A stretch of DNA of 64,000 nucleotides from positions 1 through 64,000 of the forward strand of contig NZ_MUYM01000014.1 of NCBI RefSeq assembly GCF_002150765.1, given 5' to 3'. This DNA is from Lentzea kentuckyensis (GTDB taxonomy: Bacteria; Actinomycetota; Actinomycetes; Mycobacteriales; Pseudonocardiaceae). The translations under genes were made by a program, and so were the position numbers. The notes beneath the pieces are model-generated. The model did not search any database. It was not told the DNA's origin and saw nothing but the letters and a program-made list of their open reading frames with translations. Below are positions 1 through 7,297 of the stretch, piece after piece; the stretch's first letter is position 1; each line of letters starts with the position of its first letter.

Positions 1-1397
1 GTGGTACCCGTGCACGGCAACGACAAATCAGCCGAGGTACCGGCCGACTGAGCCGACACCGAGCCACCGCTGAACGAGCCGGAACCCGTCACGGTGTAGC
101 CGACGATCGGATCGGTCGACGACACCGCACTCCAGCTCACCGTCACGACCACCGCAGAGGAGGTGCGCGACTTCTCCCGCACCGTCACCCCGGCGGGCGC
201 GGCCGGGGCCGCGCCACCTGACGTGGAAGGCGGCGTGGAAGACGGCGGCGGCGAGCGGTCCGGGTCCTTCACCGGCACTTCGGGACTGCGGATCGTCAAC
301 GACCGCGTCGCGCCGTCGGTGTCGACCAGCACACCCGTCGAGGAGCCCGGCACGTTCACGAACAGCCGGCCGTCGTCGAACACGAGCTCGGGGTCGGACC
401 CACCGGCGGTGCGCACGTCGTCGCCACCGCGGCTACCACCGCGGTCGAGGATGATGACCTTGCCGGATCCCTTGCACGGCACGTAGACCTTGTCGCGGTA
501 GACAGCGGGCCGCCCCGGCTTCGGGCACCCCATCGCGCCGACGTCGATGCGCAGCACATCGCGCCCCACGACCAGCACGACCACCGAGGACGACGGCAGC
601 GAGGCGGGCACCAGGTCCAGCGGCGACGACTGCGCGGCGATCACCTCGGCGTCCGAGCGGTCGGTCATCGACGACACGTCCTCACCCGTGCCGTCACGAA
701 CCACGACACCGCCGTCGAGACCGATCAGCGTGACGCCCTGGTCGTGCGGCACCAGCACCGTGCGCGGCCCGGCACCCGAGACCTGGCGCTGCGATCGCTC
801 CTGGAACCGCTCCTCGTCGTCGGACCAGTCCAGCGACCGCAACGTGCCGCCGTGGTCGACCAGCCACAGCACGCCGCGCTCGTCCACGACGGCGTCGGCG
901 AGGGGCTGGCCCGCCTCCCACGTCTGCCCGATGTCGGCCAGCGTCAACGGGTCCGCGGTGTGCACCGTGCCGGCCGCGCGGTCGACGACGAACACCATCC
1001 CGTTCGCCACCAGCACCTTGCTCGACGCTCCGGGCGGCGCCTGCCGGCGGCCGGACGCGAGCAGCGTGGCCAGGTCGATGACGGTGATCTCGCCGGTGCG
1101 CCGGTTCAGGACGATCAGCCGCCCGTCCTCCTGCGCGATCTCCAGCTGCGAATCAGGACCGCTGATCTGCAGGCGCGTCTGCGGCTTGCCCGACACCGGG
1201 TTCACCTGCACGACCTCGCCGCGCTGGTCGTCGCCCAGCCAGGTGAGCCCGTCGGAGACGTCGACCGACGTCCGGGAGATGCCCTGCCCGAGCGCGGCGC
1301 CCGCGAGCACCAGAACACCCAGCAGTGCCGCCACGAAACTCGCCGATTCCCGCCCTCCACCGGAGATAATGCGTTTGATCCGGTGCCACCAAGCCAT
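1..1397 (-). CDS. Surface protein with beta-propeller and fibronectin III region (3' end cut off)
   Basis: Reading left from an ATG at 1395-1397, an open frame runs off the window edge (at least 465 codons seen). It starts with MAWWHRIKRIISGG, followed by one hydrophobic segment (about residues 20-40), so it looks like a signal anchor with an outside domain. The middle has repeated short beta-strand blocks (for example GDDQRGEVVQVNP, NRRTGEITVIDLA, VVDRAAGTVHTADP) like a PQQ/NHL-type beta-propeller. A Pro/Ser/Thr-rich linker follows, then the start of a fibronectin type III domain (VTVSWSAVSSTDPIVGYTV). No catalytic residues are recognised. Similar propeller-FN3 proteins in actinomycetes often lie near MoxR/DUF58 genes, but that neighbourhood would be outside the window. 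Function unknown. Confidence 0.75.
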   Translation of the reverse strand, partial: MAWWHRIKRIISGGGRESASFVAALLGVLVLAGAALGQGISRTSVDVSDGLTWLGDDQRGEVVQVNPVSGKPQTRLQISGPDSQLEIAQEDGRLIVLNRRTGEITVIDLATLLASGRRQAPPGASSKVLVANGMVFVVDRAAGTVHTADPLTLADIGQTWEAGQPLADAVVDERGVLWLVDHGGTLRSLDWSDDEERFQERSQRQVSGAGPRTVLVPHDQGVTLIGLDGGVVVRDGTGEDVSSMTDRSDAEVIAAQSSPLDLVPASLPSSSVVVLVVGRDVLRIDVGAMGCPKPGRPAVYRDKVYVPCKGSGKVIILDRGGSRGGDDVRTAGGSDPELVFDDGRLFVNVPGSSTGVLVDTDGATRSLTIRSPEVPVKDPDRSPPPSSTPPSTSGGAAPAAPAGVTVREKSRTSSAVVVTVSWSAVSSTDPIVGYTVTGSGSFSGGSVSAQSAGTSADLSLPCTGT

Positions 1398-1582
1398 GCG
1401 CGCCTCCCTCGCCCGCCGGGGATGCTAACCCCCGGCTCTGACAACTTCGGACGGCGCACGGTTCCCGGATCGCCCGGTCAGCCGACTGGCAGACATCAGC
1501 GAATGTAATGACGAGGTCTGACAGTTTTGAAAACCGAATGGCGCTACGCCGAACCGATCAACGCATAAGGCAGAGTGGACGC

Positions 1583-2227
1583 ATGGAGATCCCCGGCATG
1601 GGACTTGCCAAGCAGGCGCTCAACACCGCGCTCGACACCACGGCCGCCGTCGCCGCGGTCCCCGGCCGCGTGCTCGACCTGATCACCGAGGTCGAACAGC
1701 TGGTCCGCAAGGTCAACGGCACGATCGACGCCGTCGACGGCATCGTGGCGAAGGCCGGCACGCTGGTCGACCGCACGGCGAACGTCGTCGCGGACGCCGA
1801 GAAGGCGGTGGACGAGGTCCGCGCGATCACGGCGAGCGCGAGTGACGTCGCCGAACGGGCCGCGCAGGTCGTCGTGACGGCCGGCCACACCGCGCACACG
1901 GCGAACGAGCTGATCGGCATCTACGAGCCGATCGCCAAGCAGGCCCAGCCGCTCGCGAAGCGGTTCGTGGAGGAACTCTCGCCGCACGAGGTCGAGGCCG
2001 CGATCAAGCTGGTCGACGAGCTGCCGGTGCTCACCGAGCACCTGACCAGCGACATCCTGCCGATCCTGGCGACCCTGGACCGGGTCGGCCCGGAGGTCCA
2101 CCAGCTGCTCGAAGTCACCAGCGACATGCGTCAGGCGATCCTCGGCATCCCGGGTTTCGGGTTCATGCGCCGCCGCGGCGAGAAAAAAGAAGAGGAAGAA
2201 GGTGTGAAACCCGCCGAGAACGGGTAG
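1583..2227 (+). CDS. Coiled-coil / amphipathic-helix protein of unknown function
   Basis: About 214 residues. The frame is open from 1508, but the ATG at 1583 (MEIPGMGLAKQALNTAL) gives the family-like beginning and removes an unlikely Arg-rich leader. The body is almost all helix with regular small/hydrophobic heptads (VDGIVAKAGTLVDRTANVV, ADAEKAVDEVRAITASAS), resembling apolipoprotein- or methyl-accepting-like coiled coils. The tail is charged (RRRGEKKEEEEG). Actinobacterial homologues of this kind are often misnamed as RuBisCO large subunit; there is no sign of that enzyme here. It precedes a two-helix membrane protein by 9 bases, so the two are probably co-transcribed. A role in envelope organisation is only a guess. 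Confidence 0.7.
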   Translation: MEIPGMGLAKQALNTALDTTAAVAAVPGRVLDLITEVEQLVRKVNGTIDAVDGIVAKAGTLVDRTANVVADAEKAVDEVRAITASASDVAERAAQVVVTAGHTAHTANELIGIYEPIAKQAQPLAKRFVEELSPHEVEAAIKLVDELPVLTEHLTSDILPILATLDRVGPEVHQLLEVTSDMRQAILGIPGFGFMRRRGEKKEEEEGVKPAENG

Positions 2228-2236
2228 CCCACCCGA

Positions 2237-2503
2237 ATGACCGCTGACGCACGTGTGGATCAACTGACCTGGTGGCTGCTCACCAGCGTGTTCGGGCTCC
2301 TGTCCGCGATCAACGTCGCGCTGGCCGTCACCGAACGCACACCCTGGCCCTACGCGCTCGCGGCGTTACTTCTCGCCGCGAGCGCGTGGTGTGCCAGACA
2401 GGCGCTCAGGCCTTCCCCGTCGTCTGATGAGTCAGGTTCGACGGTGCTCCGAACCGGAACGCCCGCACCCGATAGGTCGCGGTCTTCTCGTCTGGGAGTG
2501 TGA
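2237..2503 (+). CDS. Small two-helix membrane protein
   Basis: 88 residues, ATG start 9 bases after the coiled-coil gene. Two hydrophobic helices are clear (about residues 11-32 and 38-55), followed by a Ser/Arg-rich tail. The 3' end overlaps the convergent lipoprotein gene by 98 bases, so the exact C-terminus rests on the frame alone. Not recognised as a named family. Confidence 0.5.
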   Translation: MTADARVDQLTWWLLTSVFGLLSAINVALAVTERTPWPYALAALLLAASAWCARQALRPSPSSDESGSTVLRTGTPAPDRSRSSRLGV

Positions 2504-3077
2504 TCACTCCGTACGACGTGCTGTCCGGGTCGAGCTGCACGGCGACGCGGTAGTCCGCCGTGCCCGCGGGCCTGACCTCGATCAGGTACCCGTCCTCGTC
2601 AGCGGCACGGTCCTCCCAGGTGAACAGGATCCCGTTGGCGTGTTTCACCTCCGCCTTCAGGTTCCCCGCCGCCGCCTCCGGTGATGACACCGGCCGGGTG
2701 CCACCACCATCCTCGCGCGCAGCGGTCCAGTCCGGCCCCTCGATCTCCGGCACCTCGTCACCCGGCGGCAACGCGACGTCCACAGTGGCCGAAGCGGGCC
2801 CGCTGAACGGCCGGACCCGGTAGTAGAACTGTGTTTCCGGGATCAGGTCGGGGTGCCGGTAGGAGTCCCGGCCCGGCGGGGCGAACTCCAGGACCACGTA
2901 GTCGCCGTCGGCCGCGTTCGCGTACTCGACGACCTGCCCGGCCGCTCCCGCCTCCGGACGCCAGTGCAGCGTCACGTCCGTCGGCGAGGTCAGCTCGGAC
3001 GTCAGCACGGGGTCCTGCTGTTCCTGGCCGCAGGCAGCCAGGAACAGCAGGAGTACCACCAGAGAACACTTGATCAC
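2406..3077 (-). CDS. Lipoprotein with two fibronectin type III-like domains
   Basis: 223 residues from a GTG at 3077 that overlaps the stop of the upstream gene (GTGA), implying translational coupling. Starts further upstream are possible but would overlap more. The N-terminus is a lipoprotein signal (MIKCSLVVLLLFLAAC, lipobox LAAC), so the mature protein is tethered to the outside of the membrane. Two FN3-like sandwiches follow (TSPTDVTLHWRPEAG ... FYYRVRPFSG; HANGILFTWEDRAADEDGY ... ATYRVRAFRFG) joined by a Pro/Gly-rich linker. It is probably a surface binding or adhesion partner of the secreted protein encoded just before it; no enzyme motif is visible. Confidence 0.75.
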   Translation of the reverse strand: MIKCSLVVLLLFLAACGQEQQDPVLTSELTSPTDVTLHWRPEAGAAGQVVEYANAADGDYVVLEFAPPGRDSYRHPDLIPETQFYYRVRPFSGPASATVDVALPPGDEVPEIEGPDWTAAREDGGGTRPVSSPEAAAGNLKAEVKHANGILFTWEDRAADEDGYLIEVRPAGTADYRVAVQLDPDSTSYGVITLPDEKTATYRVRAFRFGAPSNLTHQTTGKA

Positions 3078-3676
3078 TTGCGCCAGAACCGGATGTTGCT
3101 CCACACGACCGTGGCAGGTCCCTGGCCGCTGGCTGTCCGGTACGCGCCGAACTTGTCGTAGAACTGCGAACCCGAGCTCGCGTAGGTGTGCTTGCGCGAG
3201 CCGTTGATGTACGTGCGGTGTTCGTTGCCCACGTTGTGCACGGTGTTGACGCGCACAGTCGTGCCCACGGTCGCTCCGGTGGCAATGGTGTCGCCACCGT
3301 GCACGGCGTAGAGCCTGCCGCCGCGTTCCACGGCGAGCATGAAGAACGGTCCCGCGTTCGAGCCGTCCCGGAACGTCTGCTTGAGACTGACGCGGGTGCC
3401 GCCGAGACTCGTGATCCGGAAGCTCCCTTCGAACTGCCGCGTGCCGCCGGTGTAAGTGGCGTACCGGCGCTCGGCACGCTGATCACCGCTCGCGGTGGAA
3501 CAGGTGAGGGTGAACGTGAGGCCGCTGACCGTGCCGCAGCCGCGTTGCTGAACGCTGAACGACGGCGATTCACTGGTCCACGGACCGGTTTCCACCTGCG
3601 CCAGGGCGGGAGAGCCCGCCACGAGCAGACCGGTCGCCAGCGCGAACCCCGCGACGATGCGGAGTCGTTCGGACAT
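3074..3676 (-). CDS. Secreted jelly-roll (polysaccharide-lyase/lectin-like) protein
   Basis: 200 residues with a strong ribosome site (GAGGAGGT) before the ATG at 3676. It has a classic signal peptide ending ALA-Q (about residue 26). The rest is beta-rich with motifs seen in concanavalin-like folds of PL7/alginate-lyase-type proteins (FRITSLGGTRVSLKQTF; a closing YDKFGAYRT ... VVWSNIRFW strand pair). The lyase His/Tyr catalytic set is not clear, so binding only is possible. It is the first gene of a coupled pair with the FN3 lipoprotein, and is divergent from the LysR gene across an 82-base gap that may hold shared control. Confidence 0.6.
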   Translation of the reverse strand: MSERLRIVAGFALATGLLVAGSPALAQVETGPWTSESPSFSVQQRGCGTVSGLTFTLTCSTASGDQRAERRYATYTGGTRQFEGSFRITSLGGTRVSLKQTFRDGSNAGPFFMLAVERGGRLYAVHGGDTIATGATVGTTVRVNTVHNVGNEHRTYINGSRKHTYASSGSQFYDKFGAYRTASGQGPATVVWSNIRFWRK

Positions 3677-3758
3677 ACCGATACCTCCTCAAGACGTGCT
3701 GAGGACAGCACGTTCTTTCTCAGGGGGCGGTGACGGCAGCGTAGCCGATAATGATCTG

Positions 3759-4646
3759 ATGTTCGACCTCCACCGGCTGCGACTGCTGCGCGAACTTTCC
3801 CAACGGGGCACGCTCGCCGCCGTCGCGCAGGCGCTGAACTACAGCCCGTCCTCGGTGTCGCAGCAGCTGTCGTTGCTGGAGACCGAGGTCGGTGTGCCGT
3901 TGCTGGAGCCGGTCGGAAGGCGAGTGAAGCTCACCCCGCAGGCCGAGATCCTGGTGCGGCACACCGAAGAAGTGCTGACCCGGCTGGAACAGGCCGAGTC
4001 GGAGGTCGCCGCCTCGCTGCACGAGATCACCGGGACGCTGCGGGTCGCGACGTTCCAGACCGCGGCACTGGCGTTGATCCCGGCGACGCTGGCGCGCATG
4101 AGAGACGAGCATCCGTCGCTGCGGATCGAGTTCCAGGTGCTCGACCCCGCGGAAGCGCTGTCCGCCCTGAACGCCAGGGACTTCGACCTCGTCTTCCTGG
4201 AGGAGTGGCCGGACCAGCCAGAGCCCCGGTTCGCGGGCCTGGAATACCGGGAACTGTTCCGGGATCCCATCCGGCTGGCCGTCCCACGTGGACTGCCGGT
4301 CGCCGAGGCGAGCACGTTCCCGTGGATCATGGAGACCCCCGGCATGCCGCAACGGAGCTTCAACACGAACTGGTGCCGCCATCAGGGTTACGAGCCCGAC
4401 GTGCGGTTCGCCTCGGTCGACGTGCTGGTGAAGCTGCGGTTCGTGGAACGGGGTCTCGCGGTCGCGCTGCTGCCGGACCTGGTCTGGTACGACCGCGAGA
4501 TCACCGTCGACCTGCACGAGTTGCCGGTTCCCCAGTCCCGGCTGCTGTTCACTGCGGCACGGGCAGGACGAGGTCAGCATCCCGCGGTGCGGGCGTTTCG
4601 CGAGGCGCTGGCGGTTTCCGCAGCGCCGCTCCCACCCCGGCCGTGA
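3759..4646 (+). CDS. LysR-family transcriptional regulator
   Basis: 295 residues from the ATG at 3759 (MFDLHRLRLLRELSQRGTLA). This is the usual LysR start, so the open frame upstream to 3657 is ignored. An N-terminal winged HTH is plain (AQALNYSPSSVSQQLSLLE, about residues 20-45), then a linker helix and a type-2 periplasmic-binding-like effector domain (LRVATFQTAALALIPATLARM onward). It is divergent from the secreted jelly-roll gene and convergent, with a 98-base overlap, with an EamA exporter. LysR proteins often control the adjacent transporter, so the EamA gene is the likely target. The effector is unknown. Confidence 0.9.
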   Translation: MFDLHRLRLLRELSQRGTLAAVAQALNYSPSSVSQQLSLLETEVGVPLLEPVGRRVKLTPQAEILVRHTEEVLTRLEQAESEVAASLHEITGTLRVATFQTAALALIPATLARMRDEHPSLRIEFQVLDPAEALSALNARDFDLVFLEEWPDQPEPRFAGLEYRELFRDPIRLAVPRGLPVAEASTFPWIMETPGMPQRSFNTNWCRHQGYEPDVRFASVDVLVKLRFVERGLAVALLPDLVWYDREITVDLHELPVPQSRLLFTAARAGRGQHPAVRAFREALAVSAAPLPPRP

Positions 4647-5418
4647 TCACCAACGCGATGGCGCACAACGAGACCACGCCCAGGTGCTGGCCCAGCAGCA
4701 CCGCACCGGCCAGCGCCGCCGCGGCCGGTTCGAGCGCGAGCACGACGCCGAAGGTGCTGGGCTGCAACGTCTTCAGCGCCCTGATCTCCAGCGTGTACGG
4801 GATCGCGGACGCCAGCAGCGCCACCAGCGTGCCCAGCACCAGCATCCTGGGCTCGAACAATGCCGCGCCGGCCGTCGAGAGCCCGTACGGCAGCGTCAGA
4901 GCGGCCGCGATCAGGCTCGCGCCCGCGAGCCCACCGGTGCCGAGCCCGGCCGTCGCGAGCTTGCGGCCCGCCAGCACGTAACAGGCCCAGAACGCGGCCG
5001 CGAACAACGCGAGGACCACCCCGATCAGGTCGAGCCTCGCGCCGGTGTACTCGCGCACCCCGAGGATCACCACGCCGGCCAGCGCGAGCCCCACCCACAC
5101 GAAGTCCCGCGGCCGCCTGCTCAGCACCGCCGCGAGCCCCAGCGGCCCGAGGAACTCGATCGTCACCGCCACCCCGAGCGGGATCCGATCGAGCGCGAGG
5201 TAGAACGTGCCGTTCATGCCGGCCATGGTCATCCCGAGCACGACCGTCTCCTGGCGGAACTTCGGCCGTACGACGATCGCGAGCATCACCGCGGCGATGC
5301 CGAGCCGCAGCGCCGTCGCGCCCGGCGCGCCGATCTGCCCGAAGAGCTGACTGGCGAAGGCCGCGCCGAACTGCAGTGAGATGACCGAACCGAGGACCAG
5401 GAAGACCGCCATGGCCAC
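4549..5418 (-). CDS. EamA/RhtA-type DMT-superfamily exporter
   Basis: 289 residues with ten predicted membrane helices in two five-helix repeats, the standard EamA layout. Recognisable motifs include GATALRLGIAAVMLA, LGVAVTIEFLGPLGLA and the second repeat's LASAIPYTLEIRALKTLQP, which is typical of RhtA-like amino-acid/metabolite exporters. Its 3' end overlaps the convergent LysR gene. Its start faces the pseudouridine synthase gene across 86 AT-richer bases, a likely divergent promoter. Substrate cannot be read from sequence; homoserine/threonine-type efflux is the family precedent. Confidence 0.88.
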   Translation of the reverse strand: MAMAVFLVLGSVISLQFGAAFASQLFGQIGAPGATALRLGIAAVMLAIVVRPKFRQETVVLGMTMAGMNGTFYLALDRIPLGVAVTIEFLGPLGLAAVLSRRPRDFVWVGLALAGVVILGVREYTGARLDLIGVVLALFAAAFWACYVLAGRKLATAGLGTGGLAGASLIAAALTLPYGLSTAGAALFEPRMLVLGTLVALLASAIPYTLEIRALKTLQPSTFGVVLALEPAAAALAGAVLLGQHLGVVSLCAIALVITAGVGAALRKPPAPRETPAPRDADLVLPVPQ

Positions 5419-5504
5419 AGCCTCGTTGACCAGTTCTCTTCGGTACAGCGAATGTTTTCGAGCGATATCGTTCGGTTTTTTCGAACGTTTAGACTGACCG
5501 TGCG

Positions 5505-6413
5505 ATGAGACGCAAACCTTCCTCCCCTCTCCCCCAGCGCAACGGCCTGGACGCGGCGCGGCTGAAGCTGCCGCCAGAAGGCCACTGGGTGCTGTTGCGC
5601 GACCACCTCGTGGAACGGCTGCCGCGGGTGGCCGCCGAGCGCATCGAGGAGATGCTGCGCGAGGAACGGATCTGGGGCGTGACCGGCCCGTTGGGCATCG
5701 ACACGCCGTTCGTCCCGGACAGCTACATCTGGTTCCACCGCGACCTGCCCGTCGAGGTGCCCGTGCCGTTCGAGGTGGGCGTGGTCCACCAGGACGAGAA
5801 CATCGTGATCGCCGACAAACCGCACTTCCTGGCCACGATCCCGCGCGGGCAGCACATCATGCAGACCGCGCTGGTGAAGCTGCGCGACTCACTGGGCCTG
5901 CCCGACCTCTCCCCCGCGCACCGGCTGGACCGGGTCACGGCCGGGCTGGTGCTGTTCGTCGTGCGCCGCGAGCTGCGCGGCAAGTACCAGACGATGTTCC
6001 GCGACCGGTTGGTGCGCAAGGAGTACGAGGCGATCGCCGGGTACGACCCCGCGCTGGAGCTGCCTCGCGTCGTGCGGTCGCGGATCATCAAGGAACGCGG
6101 CATCATCACCGCGTTCGAAGTGGACGGCGAACCGAACGCCGAGACGCACGTGTCCCTTGTGGAGCATCGCAACGGCCTGGGCCGCTACCACCTGAAGCCG
6201 CTGACCGGCCGCACCCACCAGCTGCGTCTGCACATGTCCGGTCTGGGCGTGCCGATCGTGAACGACGACTTCTACCCCGCGCTGCGCGAACGCCCGCTGG
6301 ACGACTTCTCCTCGCCCCTGCAGCTCCTCGCCCGCACGTTGTCCTTTGTGGACCCCGTGACCGGCGAGGAGCATTCCTTCACCTCACGGCTGAAGCTGTC
6401 CGCCTGGTCATGA
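5505..6413 (+). CDS. RluA-family RNA pseudouridine synthase
   Basis: 302 residues. It isomerises uridine to pseudouridine in rRNA or tRNA. The catalytic motif HRLDRVTAGLVLF carries the nucleophilic Asp (D142), and the binding motif RTHQLRLHMSGLGVPI follows. The N-terminal about 90 residues are unlike the S4 domain of RluC/RluD, matching instead an actinobacterial RluA-like group. It is divergent from the EamA gene. The stop overlaps by a few bases the end of the broken phosphotransferase gene on the other strand. Target site unknown. Confidence 0.9.
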   Translation: MRRKPSSPLPQRNGLDAARLKLPPEGHWVLLRDHLVERLPRVAAERIEEMLREERIWGVTGPLGIDTPFVPDSYIWFHRDLPVEVPVPFEVGVVHQDENIVIADKPHFLATIPRGQHIMQTALVKLRDSLGLPDLSPAHRLDRVTAGLVLFVVRRELRGKYQTMFRDRLVRKEYEAIAGYDPALELPRVVRSRIIKERGIITAFEVDGEPNAETHVSLVEHRNGLGRYHLKPLTGRTHQLRLHMSGLGVPIVNDDFYPALRERPLDDFSSPLQLLARTLSFVDPVTGEEHSFTSRLKLSAWS

Positions 6414-6827
6414 GATGTGCGTGCGCCGGGTCTCGATCGGCTGCGGTTCCCAGATCCGGCTCATCCGCTCGAGCAACCGCCCCGCGAGCGCGCTCATCGC
6501 GGGGTGGGTCTCGGTGAACCCCGCCACCACCCGCGCCCGGAACATCAACCGACCGCGCGCGGTCGTGCTGTACCAGAACCAGTCCTCGTCGACGACCCTG
6601 GCGAGGTGGTCGGTGCCGTCCCGCTCGGCCCGCTGCACCAGCGCGTCACCCTGCACCAACCACCGCACGCAGGCGTCCTCCAGCGGCTCGGCCCAGCCAC
6701 GTTCGGCGGGGTAGGCCTGCTCGGCGGCCTCCATCAGCTGTTTCGGCGTCTCCGGCACGAGGGCTCGGGGCAAGAACCCCGATGCGAAGGTGCACGAGCT
6801 CGGTGGCCAGTCACCGAATTTCGCGCT
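6408..6827 (-). pseudogene. C-terminal piece of a broken phosphotransferase (aminoglycoside-kinase fold) gene
   Basis: About 139 codons that read like the C-lobe of actinobacterial phosphotransferases: ACVRWLVQGDALVQRAERDG and DHLARVVDEDWFWYSTTARG, followed by a helix-rich end. The matching N-lobe lies at 7064-7297 on the same strand but in another frame. Between them sits a 235-bp palindromic element, and the central part with the HGDxxxxN catalytic loop is missing. A GTG at 6758 could start a shorter protein, so residual expression is possible. Assignment of both halves to one ancestor is inference from motif order and orientation. Confidence 0.6.
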
Positions 6828-7062
6828 GAGGGCAGGGCCCCGCCCTCCTCGGGGGCAGACCGGCCAACAAATCCAGCCTATTCGAAAGTTCGCCGTGTCA
6901 AGCGACCTCTCGGCGATCTGTGGACAACTCGGCACCAGCCAACCCCCGACCGCCGGGTTGTCCACAGATCGCTGAACGGCACCTTGACACGGCGGCGGCG
7001 CGGCTAAAGTCAGCCATGCGCAGTGGTGGTTAGTCCCCCGTGGAGGGCGGGGCCCTGCCCTC
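6828..7062. repeat. 235-bp palindromic element (MITE-like) inside a kinase gene
   Basis: Three nested pairs of inverted arms are seen directly. A perfect 21-bp outer pair lies at 6828-6848 / 7042-7062; a 12-bp pair at 6891-6902 / 6983-6994; a 16-bp pair at 6913-6928 / 6957-6972. The inner arms contain TTGTCCACA in opposite orientations, which matches the actinobacterial DnaA box. The flanks just inside the outer arms are also alike (CGGGGG..A.ACC). TTGACA occurs in both 12-bp arms with a TAnnnT hexamer 15 bases away on each side, so outward promoters are conceivable. No transposase frame fits inside. No clear target duplication is visible. Confidence 0.7.
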
Positions 7063-7297
7063 CGGCGTAGTCGATCACCCAGTCCTCGTCGAACGGATGG
7101 GACGGCAGCCGCTCCAGCACGACGGTCCGCGCGTCCTCGTCGACATCGAGGACGCGCGGCACCATGCCGGTGTGTTCGGCCAGCCGCAGCGCGGTGACCT
7201 CGCGGGTGAAAGCGGCCGCATCGCCGACAACCTGCTTGACGATGCGGTCGCCGTCAGCCCACACGCGGGACCGCACTCCGCTTTTCAGTCGTTCCAT
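7010..7297 (-). pseudogene. N-lobe remnant of a phosphotransferase, coupled to the GH92 gene
   Basis: 95 codons from an ATG at 7297 whose A is the last base of the GH92 stop (TGATG overlap). Residues 1-78 resemble the N-lobe of aminoglycoside-phosphotransferase-like kinases: VWADGDRIVKQVVGD with a plausible ATP-site Lys, then AFTREVTALRLAEHTGMVP and TVVLERLP. After DWVIDYA the frame enters the palindromic element and stops at 7010. The protein therefore lacks the HGD loop and the Mg site and cannot be an active kinase on its own. The C-lobe remnant is at 6408-6827. Confidence 0.65.

Noticed and set aside
547-1428. Plus-strand frame of 293 codons
   Set aside because: Ser/Thr/Arg-rich shadow opposite the propeller-FN3 gene, with no family motif or ribosome site.
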